DNA from: Desulforhopalus singaporensis
GTDB lineage: Bacteria; Desulfobacterota; Desulfobulbia; Desulfobulbales; Desulfocapsaceae
Assembly (NCBI RefSeq): GCF_900104445.1
Contig: NZ_FNJI01000020.1
Location: 1 to 64,000, forward strand
DNA length: 64,000 bases
Reading direction: 5' to 3'
Shown here: positions 45,394 to 54,124 of the stretch, one piece after another
Layout: each line of letters opens with the position of its first letter
Numbering within the stretch: position 1 is the stretch's first letter
Notes under the pieces: generated by a model
Seen by the model: only the letters and a program-made list of their open reading frames with translations
Database searches by the model: none
Told to the model about the DNA's origin: nothing
Made by a program: the position numbers and the translations under genes

Positions 45394-47409
45394 ATGTCTG
45401 ATCCGCTGTTTGAAGGTATCGCTATCGGTTCGGTCAATCTGAAAAATCGTATCTTCATGCCCGCCATGCATCTGAACATGGCAAAAGATTTTCAGGTGAC
45501 CGACCAGCTGATTGCATTTTATCGCGAGCGCGCAAAAGGCGGTACCGCGCTGATCAGCGTAGGTTATGCAACAGTCGATGAATTGTCGGGTACGCCGCTT
45601 AATATCGGCGCCCATAACGATGAGTACCTGCCGGGGCTGACGGCCCTGGCTGAGGCTATTCATGAAGGCGGGGCAAAGGCGGCGGTGCAGCTTAACCACG
45701 CAGGCCGCTATAACCCTTCGTTCTTTCTTGGCGGCAGAAAACCGGTGGCCCCCTCGCCCATTGCGTCGAGGCTGACGCGGGAGACCCCCGAAGAGCTTGA
45801 CGCAGACGCAATACGAAAAATTATCGGCCGTTTTGGCGACGCCGCCGAAAGGGTCAAGAAAGCGGGCTACGACCTGGTGGAAGTGCTCGCCGGAACCGGA
45901 TACCTGATCAGTGAATTCCTCTCGCCGCTGACCAATCAGAGAGAGGACGGCTACGGCGGTTGTCTCGAGAATCGGATGCGGTTCGGCCTTGAGGTCCTCG
46001 CTGAAATCAGGAGCAGGGTGGGTGACAATTACCCCATAATGGTACGGCTGAACGGCAACGATTTCATGAAGGGCGGGATTGGGCCCGAAGAGCTGATGGC
46101 GTTTGCGGTCGCCTTGGAAAAGGCTGGGGCGGATGCACTCTGTATAAATGTCGGCTGGCATGAAGCCCTGGTGCCGCAGATAGTGACCAAGGTGCCAAGA
46201 GGTGTTTTCGCCTACCTGGCAAGGGACATAAAGGACAAGGTCGGAGTTCCGGTAATCGCCAGCCACAGGATCAACGATCCGGACACAGCCAGACAGCTCA
46301 TTACTGAGAATTTCTGTGATATGGTTGCCGTCGGGCGCGCACTTATCGCCGACCCGCAGTTTCCCGAAAAAGCACGCACCGCCAGGGAACAAGAGATTAT
46401 CCACTGTGTAGCCTGCGGACAGGGCTGTTTTGATAATATCTTCAAAATGAAGCCGGTGCAGTGCCTTTGTAATCCCCGGGCAGGCCATGAGCTTGAAAAG
46501 GTTGAAAAACCTGAGGCTGTGAAAAAGGTGATGGTGGTCGGTGGAGGTGTAGCCGGGATTTCCGCGGCAATATCCGCCGCCGAGGCCGGTCACGCCGTCA
46601 CTCTTCATGAGCAGACGATGCGTCTGGGGGGACAGCTGCATCTGGCCGGTGCCAGCCCTGGAAGGGGCGAGTTCCTGGTCTTTGCCGAGGACCTCGCCGC
46701 CAGGCTGAACAGGTGCGATGTAACGGTGATGCTCGGACAAAAAGTCGATAAACAAATTATCAGTCAGCAACAGCCCGATGTCCTTATCCTGGCAACGGGC
46801 GGCAAGCCCATCGTTGCCCGGATTGCCGGTGCAGAACAAGACAAGGTGGTACAGGCCTGGGATGTTCTGGCGCAAAAAAAAGAGACCGGGGCCAGTGTCG
46901 TGGTGATCGGCGGCGGGGCGGTCGGGGTGGAGACTGCTCTGTATCTGGCCGAACAGGGTACGCTGTCGGGGGAAGAGCTGAAGTTTCTACTCGTCAGCGG
47001 TGCGGTATCACCGGAGAAACTGTATAAGCTCGCCACCGCAGGTTCCAAAGAAGTTACCATCGTCGAGATGGTCGACAGTCTCGGTGCCAACTTCGGAAAG
47101 TCGACCAGGTGGGGGATGCTGCAGGATGTCGACAGGTTTGGCATAAAGAGCGTTGTCGGGGCAAAGGTACTGGAGATAACAGAATCCGGAGTCCTGGTCG
47201 AACAGGGCGGTAAACAGGTTATGCTGGAGGCCGACACCGTCGTTGTGGCCGTTGGCACCGCTTCCGACAATCCTGTTGAAGAGATTGCCAAAGAACTTGG
47301 AATAGCCTGTTACGTGGTTGGGGATGCCAGACAGCCGGCCACCGTTCTGGAAGCCAACCACCAGGGGTACAGGGCCGGCATCGCAGTTGGTCAACCGGTG
47401 CGAAAGTAG
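45394..47409 (+). CDS. NADH:flavin oxidoreductase, 2,4-dienoyl-CoA reductase (FadH)-like
   Basis: The 671-residue protein has an N-terminal old-yellow-enzyme TIM barrel (about 1-335; FMPAMHLNMAK, QLNHAGRYN, EVLAGTGYLISEFLSP). A [4Fe-4S] site CVACGQGCF…CLCNP lies at about 347-365. FAD and NAD domains (VMVVGGGVAGISAA; VVVIGGGAVGVETALY) end the protein. This is the FadH architecture. It probably reduces 2,4-dienoyl-CoA from polyunsaturated fatty acids, although related enzymes reduce other enoates. Its place in a beta-oxidation operon supports the former. Confidence 0.88.
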   Translation: MSDPLFEGIAIGSVNLKNRIFMPAMHLNMAKDFQVTDQLIAFYRERAKGGTALISVGYATVDELSGTPLNIGAHNDEYLPGLTALAEAIHEGGAKAAVQLNHAGRYNPSFFLGGRKPVAPSPIASRLTRETPEELDADAIRKIIGRFGDAAERVKKAGYDLVEVLAGTGYLISEFLSPLTNQREDGYGGCLENRMRFGLEVLAEIRSRVGDNYPIMVRLNGNDFMKGGIGPEELMAFAVALEKAGADALCINVGWHEALVPQIVTKVPRGVFAYLARDIKDKVGVPVIASHRINDPDTARQLITENFCDMVAVGRALIADPQFPEKARTAREQEIIHCVACGQGCFDNIFKMKPVQCLCNPRAGHELEKVEKPEAVKKVMVVGGGVAGISAAISAAEAGHAVTLHEQTMRLGGQLHLAGASPGRGEFLVFAEDLAARLNRCDVTVMLGQKVDKQIISQQQPDVLILATGGKPIVARIAGAEQDKVVQAWDVLAQKKETGASVVVIGGGAVGVETALYLAEQGTLSGEELKFLLVSGAVSPEKLYKLATAGSKEVTIVEMVDSLGANFGKSTRWGMLQDVDRFGIKSVVGAKVLEITESGVLVEQGGKQVMLEADTVVVAVGTASDNPVEEIAKELGIACYVVGDARQPATVLEANHQGYRAGIAVGQPVRK

Positions 47410-47495
47410 TCAGGCAGAAGTGATCTGTGGCAGGGTCCTGTATGGGACCGGGGGGCGGATAAGCTGTAATCGTAACATTTACAGGAGAGAAGATT

Positions 47496-48746
47496 ATGGA
47501 AGAAGTTGTCATTGTTTCCGGGTGCAGAACAGCGATAGGCGCTTTTGGCGGGACGCTGCTGCCGATGAACGGGGCCGATCTCGCGGCGGTTACCATGAAA
47601 GAAGCTGTAAAAAGAGCGGAAATCGATCCGGCAACGATCGACGACATTCGTTACGGGTGCTGTATGGAATCGTGCGATACGCTCAATGTTACCCGGGTTG
47701 GCGCGCTGCTTGCGGGAATTCCCGACACGGTTCCTGCAGCGACTGTCAACAGGGTTTGTATTTCCGGGATGGAAGCAATGATCTCCGGTGCGGCAATGAT
47801 ACAGGCGGGTATGGCTGATATAATTCTCGCCGGCGGGACGGAGCATATGTCTTCGGTACCCTATCAGGTTCCCGGAGCCAGGTGGGGATGCAGGCTCCAG
47901 GACAATACTTTTGTCGATGCCATGATGCATGCCCTGCACTGCGGCTCGAAGGTTATTCCACATCCCGAGGATGGTCCGGTGGACGAGACCCAGCCGCCGC
48001 TTTCCATGTTTGTCGGCAAGCCCTATATCATGGGACATACCACTGAGTTTATCGCCCAGCATCTGGGAATTACCAGAAAAGAGATGGATGAAGTGGCGCT
48101 CAGGAGCCACAATGCGGCGGAGCGTGCAACACAAGACGGTTCGTTCAAGGATGAGATCGTACCGGTGGCAGTACCACGGAGAAAAAAAGAACCGATAATC
48201 TTCGACAAGGATGAACACTTCAGGAAAGGGTTGACAATGGAGCAGCTCGAATCCTTGCCGCCGGCCTTTGTCCCCGAGATCGGCAAGGTGACCGCGGGAA
48301 ATTCATCCGGCATAAACGACGGCGCAACGGGGATGGTGATCATGTCGGCGACAAGAGCCAAAGAGCTCGGGGTAAATCCTATTGCAAAAATCAGATCGAC
48401 CGCCCGGGGAGCCTGCCATCCATCGATAATGGGGCTCTCACCCGTACCTGCGGTGAAGAATCTGCTGAAGAATTCGGGACTGCGGATTGAAGACTTTGAT
48501 CTTTGCGAGGTCAATGAAGCTTTTGCCGGACAGTATCTCGGCTGTGAAAAAGAACTGGGGTTGGACCGGGATATCACCAATGTTAACGGTTCGGGTATTG
48601 GCCTTGGTCATCCGGTAGGCTCTACCGGAGCGCGGCTGGTGGTTTCACTGATGTATGCGATGAAGAAAAGAAACAAGTCGCTTGGTCTTGCAACTCTCTG
48701 CGGCGGAGGCGGCGTGTCGATGGCCTGCGCCATAGAGATGCTCTAG
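47496..48746 (+). CDS. Acetyl-CoA acyltransferase (thiolase), second copy
   Basis: The 416-residue thiolase has acylation Cys in NRVCISGMEA (about 87-96), NEAFAGQYLG, and the C-terminal TLCGGGGVSMA. It differs from the first thiolase in the segment around residue 130-190, which may mean a different chain-length range, e.g. acetoacetyl-CoA versus long-chain. GGAGAG precedes the ATG, and it is last in the beta-oxidation operon. Confidence 0.9.
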   Translation: MEEVVIVSGCRTAIGAFGGTLLPMNGADLAAVTMKEAVKRAEIDPATIDDIRYGCCMESCDTLNVTRVGALLAGIPDTVPAATVNRVCISGMEAMISGAAMIQAGMADIILAGGTEHMSSVPYQVPGARWGCRLQDNTFVDAMMHALHCGSKVIPHPEDGPVDETQPPLSMFVGKPYIMGHTTEFIAQHLGITRKEMDEVALRSHNAAERATQDGSFKDEIVPVAVPRRKKEPIIFDKDEHFRKGLTMEQLESLPPAFVPEIGKVTAGNSSGINDGATGMVIMSATRAKELGVNPIAKIRSTARGACHPSIMGLSPVPAVKNLLKNSGLRIEDFDLCEVNEAFAGQYLGCEKELGLDRDITNVNGSGIGLGHPVGSTGARLVVSLMYAMKKRNKSLGLATLCGGGGVSMACAIEML

Positions 48747-48908
48747 GAGATAAGTAGCCGGTGCGGTGTCGGGGCTGTGCTGCGGGTCACGGTTGTGTTG
48801 CCGCGCAAATTATTGTCCAGGTACCACGCTGCCGTATTGAATCTGCGTGGGCCGATACTATAAAATTAAGGATAATGAAATAATCGATTTTACTGCGAGA
48901 TAGAGCCA

Positions 48909-48928
48909 ACCCTGTCGGAAGACAGGGT
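48909..48928 (+). ncRNA. GNRA-capped hairpin in the leader of the cytochrome gene
   Basis: ACCCTGTC and GACAGGGT form a perfect 8-bp stem closed by a GGAA tetraloop. It precedes a terminator by 28 bases. It could be part of a riboswitch-like leader, but no known class was matched. Confidence 0.45.
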
Positions 48929-48955
48929 CTACATGATACAGATCTCACCAGACGG

Positions 48956-48996
48956 CCGGGTTGCCTCTTTGCAAAGGGGGCAAACTCGGCTTTTTT
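48956..48996 (+). terminator. Rho-independent terminator between thiolase and cytochrome genes
   Basis: CCGGGTTGCC pairs with GGCAAACTCGG (one bulge) around a loop, followed by CTTTTTT. It lies 210 bases after the thiolase gene and 119 before the cytochrome start. It could end the fatty-acid operon or act as an attenuator for the cytochrome gene. Confidence 0.75.
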
Positions 48997-49114
48997 ATTG
49001 TAGCGGGTCGCGGTCGACTTGCTACGTGCAGATTCGAATGTACGGCAAATGCTGAAACGCAACACCTTGGTACAGCGTGTTGCAGACCCAGAACCTATAC
49101 GCGCAGGAGGAATC

Positions 49115-50458
49115 ATGAAGAGGGCTATAGTTGTTGTTTTTGCATGGGTTACGGCATGGATGTTTGTGCCGTTTACCGCCTTCGGGACCGGGGGACCCGA
49201 GCCGGACCCGCCCCCGAAGGCCAAGACCGTAGCTGAACTCGCACAGCGTTACGACTCTTCCAGGTGTGTCGAGTGTCACGAGGATATCCATGACCAGTGG
49301 TCTGAGTCGCTGCACTCCAGATCAATACTGGGGTCGCCGCGCACAGCCCCGACGATAATCACCGCCATTGAAAAAGGCTTGAAACGCTTTCCTTACTCCG
49401 GGGTGAAGGAAGATTCGGACATTACGGTGGAAAACCTTATGATGTGCATGAAGTGCCATCTGCCGCAACTGGATGAAGCTACCGACGACGTGGCCAGGGA
49501 GATCGTTGCGACTATTCGCGGCTGGATGAAGGCGCTCGGAAATGCAGATGACGAGAAGGCCGCCGAGCTGGAACGAAAAATCACCAGCCTCAACATCGGC
49601 TGCACGGTTTGTCATAACAAGATGGCGCTGATACATAAATACGCCGACGGCTACCCCCAGAGCGATACCGTATACGGGTCGCAGCAAGGCGACCATGAGG
49701 ACGAAATGTACCCCAAGATGGCTGAGGCTCCGGCAATCGGGGAATCGATATTCTGTGGCCAGTGTCATGGCGAGGGGCCCAATTTCGAACTTGACCATCC
49801 TTCGCAGTGCGCCACCGCTTACGGTAGTTATCTCTTTGCATATGTAGCGCATGGGGGGGACGAGTCCTGCCAGGATTGTCATATGCGCAAATCTGAGCTT
49901 GGTCATAACATACAATCCTACAACGACGGGACCATGATCAGGATGGCTCTTGATGTCGATGTTAAGGGCAGGTCTTTGTTCTGGCGCAAGAACAAGGAGG
50001 AAGGTGTGTTGCCGATCGGGGTGATCAACGTCGAGCTCTACAACAAGGCGGGACATGTTATTCCCGACGGCTGACCGACTCCCAATCGGCTGGTCCTGGA
50101 AGTGACCGCTAAAACAAACGATGGCGAGCAGATCTATCACGACAACAAAATTTACATGCCGTTTCCCGGCCGATTAGGACGGGGAAAGGAGATGGGGCGG
50201 GGTCCTTACGAAAAAAGCGGCCTGCTGAGGGAGACAAGTATTCCGCCGCTGTCGCGGATACATGAAACCTTTGAAATGGTATATCCTTTTAAGGATGTTG
50301 CCACAGGAGACACAACTCGAAGAGAGTTGATTCATGATGAAATTCAGGTATCGGTGGTGCTGTGGTATCTGCCATTCGGAGAGTTCGACGGTAACGAAGT
50401 CGTTTTTTATGAAAAAGAGCAAGCCCTCGATCTGAAAACCGAATGGATCTGGAGGTGA
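49115..50458 (+). CDS. Putative selenocysteine pentahaem c-type cytochrome (UGA read through at 50072), ExtKL-like
   Basis: Reading the in-frame TGA at 50072-50074 as selenocysteine gives a 447-residue exported protein. It has a signal peptide (MKRAIVVVFAWVTAWMFV…) and five CxxCH haem sites (CVECH, CMKCH, CTVCH, CGQCH, CQDCH; about residues 51-255). A C-terminal beta-rich domain follows, in which the TGA falls in GHVIPDG-U-PTPNRL (Sec320). The frame stays open and plausible for 127 further residues to TEWIWR. I recall a Sec-containing multihaem cytochrome, ExtKL, from the Geobacter ext operons that looks like this; unverified. An AGGAGG site precedes the ATG. It would work in periplasmic or extracellular electron transfer, perhaps to metals, selenite or tellurite. 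Confidence 0.78.
50072..50089 (+). promoter_or_regulatory. UGA codon with weak hairpin candidate
   Basis: CCGA (50075-50078) and TCGG (50086-50089) can pair around a 7-base loop directly after the UGA. A shifted alternative pairs ACCG with TGGT further out. Neither has a clear G in the apical loop, so the SECIS assignment is weaker than for the rhodanese gene. Confidence 0.35.
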
Positions 50459-50557
50459 TGTTGCATTAAACCATTTTCCGGCGGCTGCCCCGCACGATTC
50501 ATGCATTATCGTCTTGTGCGGGGCGCTGGATGGCCCCCGCCATAGAGGAGGCAAGAA

Positions 50558-51004
50558 ATGAAAATGGTCACCTTGTTGTCTGCTCTACTCTTATGGGTTG
50601 CTGCGACCGCTTCGGCGCACTGTCCGCTGACAGAGATTTTTTTCGAGAACGGATGGATAATTCATAATGAAAATGATTTTGAGCAGATTCTGCAGGAAAA
50701 ACTGGTCGAATTCAGAGAGCAAATCGGCAACGACCTCGTCTTCGATCATGCTGAATACTACAGGTCGGATTATTCCCATGATTGTTATCTCATAATGCGG
50801 GTGGTGATATGGGACAGGGTCTCTACACCAAAAGATGAGATGTGGGGAGACGTGGCCTTCACGCACGTTGCTCCTTGTGAGGGAGAATATGTCGAGGTCC
50901 GGTGGTATGATCCAGTCACCGGGGAAAAGCATATCGCGTACAACCCCAAATACGTTTGTTGCTGTACCACCAAAATTCCCCTGGCCTATAATACGATATT
51001 CTGA
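50558..51004 (+). CDS. Small exported Cys-containing protein, function unknown
   Basis: The 148-residue protein has a signal peptide (MKMVTLLSALLLWVAATASA). The mature part has Cys at the start (HCPLTE), in the middle (HDCYL, APCEGE) and as a CCC triplet near the C-terminus (YVCCCTTK). It is 99 bases after the cytochrome gene, with GGAGG before the ATG, so it may be its partner. No family is recognised. Confidence 0.7.
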   Translation: MKMVTLLSALLLWVAATASAHCPLTEIFFENGWIIHNENDFEQILQEKLVEFREQIGNDLVFDHAEYYRSDYSHDCYLIMRVVIWDRVSTPKDEMWGDVAFTHVAPCEGEYVEVRWYDPVTGEKHIAYNPKYVCCCTTKIPLAYNTIF

Positions 51005-51125
51005 GCCGGTTTTTCTTTTATATACACGTGTTAATTCGTCATTTCATGACACGTATTTTCCCCGTTATTGCCGGTCCCGGGAGGTTGGGGAAAAGGCCTT
51101 AACCTAAAAACGGTGGCTGTGGTTT

Positions 51126-51944
51126 TTAACCGGCTCCCAGATGTTTTCGCGCTGACGCCAGACAGCGCCTGGCGTGTTCTTCGTAACCGTATTTTTTTAC
51201 TCTTTGCAGGTTGGGCAGTTCTATTGAGCAGGTAATATCAGCGGGCAGACTTTTAAAGATTGCGGAAAAGTCTATACACCCTTCCCCGATATAGAGGCGA
51301 TTGTCTCTTGCAATACGCGTCATCTCCTGCTTGTCCCGGGGAATTTCCGGGGACGTGTCGCAGACATGGATAAACTGGAACCAGTGGTGAGGCAGTGCGG
51401 TGATCTCCTCCGGGGTCACCCCGGAAAAATGCAGATACAGCGTATCGAGCAGTATCGCCGAGTTACAACGATTTGCCGCAGCAACGATGTCCGCGGCCTG
51501 CTGCAGGTTGGTGAGACGGGAAAATGACGGAAATTCCAGGTTAACAGTAAGACCAAGAGGTTTGGCCAGGTCACAGAGTCGGGCAAAATGTTCAACGATA
51601 ACATCCCGGTCCCCGGTGGTGTTGGTCCAGGCGCTTGAGATAACATGGCGCGCCCCCAGCTCCGCGGCAACCTCCATTGCCGGGAGATAGTCCCGCGGAT
51701 CTTTGTTAACAAGGATGCGCGCAAGCTCAATGTCCCAGACCTCAATCCCCGTTTGAGCCAGGGCGGTCCTGGTGTCGCTGATCATTTTTTTGTCTTCCGG
51801 GAGGTAAAGATTCTCTCCGGCGACACCCATGGGGATAAGCCTCAGGCTCACGTAATCGTACCCGGCTCGTGCCGCAAGGTAGGTCATCTCCGGCGGGGGA
51901 CAGCCAATTACTGTGAGGTGGGCCAGGGAAAATTTCATGTTCAT
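51126..51944 (-). CDS. Sugar-phosphate isomerase/epimerase-like TIM barrel (AP endonuclease 2 fold)
   Basis: The 272-residue protein of the xylose-isomerase-like TIM-barrel superfamily has typical metal-site acidic/His positions in NLEFPSFSRL, ILLDTLYLHFSG, FIHVCDTSPE and the late SIELPN. Members include IolE-type dehydratases, hydroxypyruvate isomerases and 3-dehydroshikimate dehydratases. It ends the minus-strand operon behind a TRAP transporter, and a type I dehydroquinate dehydratase lies in the same locus. A dehydratase role is thus possible but unproven. ATG 51944 is chosen over a TTG three codons upstream. Confidence 0.78.
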   Translation of the reverse strand: MNMKFSLAHLTVIGCPPPEMTYLAARAGYDYVSLRLIPMGVAGENLYLPEDKKMISDTRTALAQTGIEVWDIELARILVNKDPRDYLPAMEVAAELGARHVISSAWTNTTGDRDVIVEHFARLCDLAKPLGLTVNLEFPSFSRLTNLQQAADIVAAANRCNSAILLDTLYLHFSGVTPEEITALPHHWFQFIHVCDTSPEIPRDKQEMTRIARDNRLYIGEGCIDFSAIFKSLPADITCSIELPNLQRVKKYGYEEHARRCLASARKHLGAG

Positions 51945-52197
51945 GTTATCCAATCGGTATACCGCTTTCCCGCAATATCTGGTTCTCAGTGCCGGAATGT
52001 TCCGGCACAGTCATAATTTTTACCCCGAAAAACCTGAAGTACTGGTGGGCGCAAAGCACCCCTTGAGTATGTTGTAGGTCTTGAGAATATCGTACAACCC
52101 CCTGGGGTGTTTTCGTATCATGGTTTCCGAGATATTTGGGGGTGTCCATCTTTGCTGACGGAAATCCGTCAGCAGTTGATCTTGTCGCTGTTCCGGA

Positions 52198-53469
52198 TTA
52201 AAAGCCAAAGAGATGGGGGATACCGGTTACCGTTGCCGGAACAAAAGCGATTATAATAAGGGCCAGCACCTCAACCAGGAAAAGGGGGATAATCTGTCTT
52301 GTCAGCCTGCCCAGGCCGACGTTGGCGATCGAGTCGGCGACAAAGAGACAGAGTCCCATCGGCGGGGTAATCAGACCGATCATCAGGTTGAAAACCACCA
52401 GGATACCGAAATGCGTCGGGTCTATTCCCATGGTTACGGCGATGGGATGGAGAATGGGTACGAGCACCAGCATCGCCGCTATGCCTTCCAGAAAAAGACC
52501 GACAAACAGGAAGAGCAGCATTGCGGCAATGAGAAACATCCAGCGCGCGGTCATGAACTCCAGGGTAAAATCGGTAATCATGTTGGGAATACGGTTATAG
52601 GTGAGCAGCCAGTTTCCGGCGGCTACGGCGCCGATGACGATCATGATCACCGCACTGTCCCGCATTGAACGGCCGAAGATGGCGGGCAGGGCGGAAAATT
52701 TCAGTTCCCTGAAGATAAAAAGACCCACGATAAGCGCATAGGCCACTGCAAAGGATGCCGCTTCCGTAGGGGTGACAACGCCAAGCAATATGCTGCCAAC
52801 GACGAATATCGGCATAAGCAGGGGGATGATGCCCTGCAGCAAAATGGTGCGCTTTAGGTCTTTGTCCTCTGTTTTTTCCGGCTGCTCAAAGTTGCCGGCA
52901 AAGATCATGACATAGATTGACAGCAGTGTTGCCAGCAGGATTCCCGGGCCGATTCCTCCAAGGAACAGGGCGGGTACCGATACCCCGGTTACGGTTAACG
53001 CATAGATAATTACCGGGATCGAAGGGGGGATGATAGGGCCTATGACTGAAGACGCCGCGGTTATTGCCGCCGCGAAGTCCCTGGGGTAGCCGCGTTTTTC
53101 CATTTCCGGTATGAAGACTCGGCCAATGGCCGAGGTGTCGGCGACGGCAGAGCCTGAGAGTCCAGCGAAAACAACCGAGGCCCAGATGTTGATCATGGCC
53201 AGGCCCGCACGGCATCTTCCAACCAGAACACTTGTAAAGGCGATGATCCTGCTGGTAATGCCCGATTCGTTCATCAGGTCTCCTGCGAGGATAAATAGAG
53301 GGATGGCAAGCAGCGGAAACGACCTCATCCCGCCGTACATCTGCGTGGCGACTATCCGGATATTGTAGGGAAAATCTCCTGTGGCCATGAAATACAACAG
53401 TGTTGCAACTATGGCAAAAGCTATCGGGACCCCTATGACCAGACATGTTGCTAAAACTATGTAAACCAT
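52198..53469 (-). CDS. dctM: TRAP transporter large permease DctM (second system)
   Basis: The 423-residue membrane protein has about 12 hydrophobic spans with the DctM signatures AAAITAASSVIGPIIPPSIP (about 139-158) and the C-terminal LITPPMGLCLFVA. It is intact, unlike the copy at 4482-5791. It follows dctQ by 11 bases in the order dctP-dctQ-dctM. Confidence 0.92.
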   Translation of the reverse strand: MVYIVLATCLVIGVPIAFAIVATLLYFMATGDFPYNIRIVATQMYGGMRSFPLLAIPLFILAGDLMNESGITSRIIAFTSVLVGRCRAGLAMINIWASVVFAGLSGSAVADTSAIGRVFIPEMEKRGYPRDFAAAITAASSVIGPIIPPSIPVIIYALTVTGVSVPALFLGGIGPGILLATLLSIYVMIFAGNFEQPEKTEDKDLKRTILLQGIIPLLMPIFVVGSILLGVVTPTEAASFAVAYALIVGLFIFRELKFSALPAIFGRSMRDSAVIMIVIGAVAAGNWLLTYNRIPNMITDFTLEFMTARWMFLIAAMLLFLFVGLFLEGIAAMLVLVPILHPIAVTMGIDPTHFGILVVFNLMIGLITPPMGLCLFVADSIANVGLGRLTRQIIPLFLVEVLALIIIAFVPATVTGIPHLFGF

Positions 53470-53480
53470 AAATTACCTCG

Positions 53481-54026
53481 TTATCTGCAGGAAGGAGCAC
53501 CATCGGTCAGGCGCTGCAAGAATTTCAGTATTGCGGCGATGGCCACCATTATGCCGCCGCCAATCATTGCCGCCTGGTAGGGATACAGCGTTCCGAAAAC
53601 GAGAAAATGTTTGAGCCCGGTTATCGCGGTCAGCTGCTTTGCCAGGTTGATCATCCCGGAAGACTCCATCGCGCCTCGCTTTGCGGCAAAGAGGTAGCCT
53701 GAGTAAGCAAGAAGAGAACCTGTGATCACCATGACGAGATCAACGAGCATAAACAGATAACGGCTGGTCTTTTCGGAGAGAAAGCCCACCAGCATGGTAA
53801 ACTTGATATGCCGGTCTTCGAGGTAGGCCCAGGCCGACCCGAACATGATTCCGTATATCGCAACGAAAATTGGCAGTTCCTCTCCCCACTCAAAAGATTT
53901 TCCGATGGTGTAGCGGCGAAGGGAGTTGAGAAACACGACGATGAACACCACGGCCATGCTCAATGATGCCCCTCCACCCATGAAAACGGTCACAAGCTTT
54001 GATATTTTCCTGACTATGCTCTGCAT
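53481..54026 (-). CDS. dctQ: TRAP transporter small permease DctQ (second system)
   Basis: The 181-residue protein has four hydrophobic spans, with FEWGEELPIFVAIYGIMFG and the following RHIKFTML loop typical of DctQ. It lies between dctP and dctM and completes the transporter. Confidence 0.88.
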   Translation of the reverse strand: MQSIVRKISKLVTVFMGGGASLSMAVVFIVVFLNSLRRYTIGKSFEWGEELPIFVAIYGIMFGSAWAYLEDRHIKFTMLVGFLSEKTSRYLFMLVDLVMVITGSLLAYSGYLFAAKRGAMESSGMINLAKQLTAITGLKHFLVFGTLYPYQAAMIGGGIMVAIAAILKFLQRLTDGAPSCR

Positions 54027-54124
54027 TGATTTGCCTCTTGTGGTTGTCGATGATCTACCGTGCTAAAAGGGGCTTTCATGAGCCGGAGACTGGCAGCCGG
54101 CTCACGGTCTTCATGGTTTACCGA

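Noticed and set aside
48830-48996. GEMM (cyclic dinucleotide) riboswitch before the cytochrome gene
   Set aside because: The tetraloop hairpin and GGCCGGGTTGCC stretch recall GEMM RNAs, but the GCAAAGCC-type conserved core is missing. Kept only as an unclassified structured leader.
51002-51004. UGA stop of the Cys-rich exported protein as a third selenocysteine
   Set aside because: The frame stays open for only nine more codons and there is no hairpin or similarity.
51954-52197. Small reading frame between dctM and the TIM-barrel gene
   Set aside because: Two overlapping frames exist, but neither has a recognisable motif or good start. Treated as intergenic.
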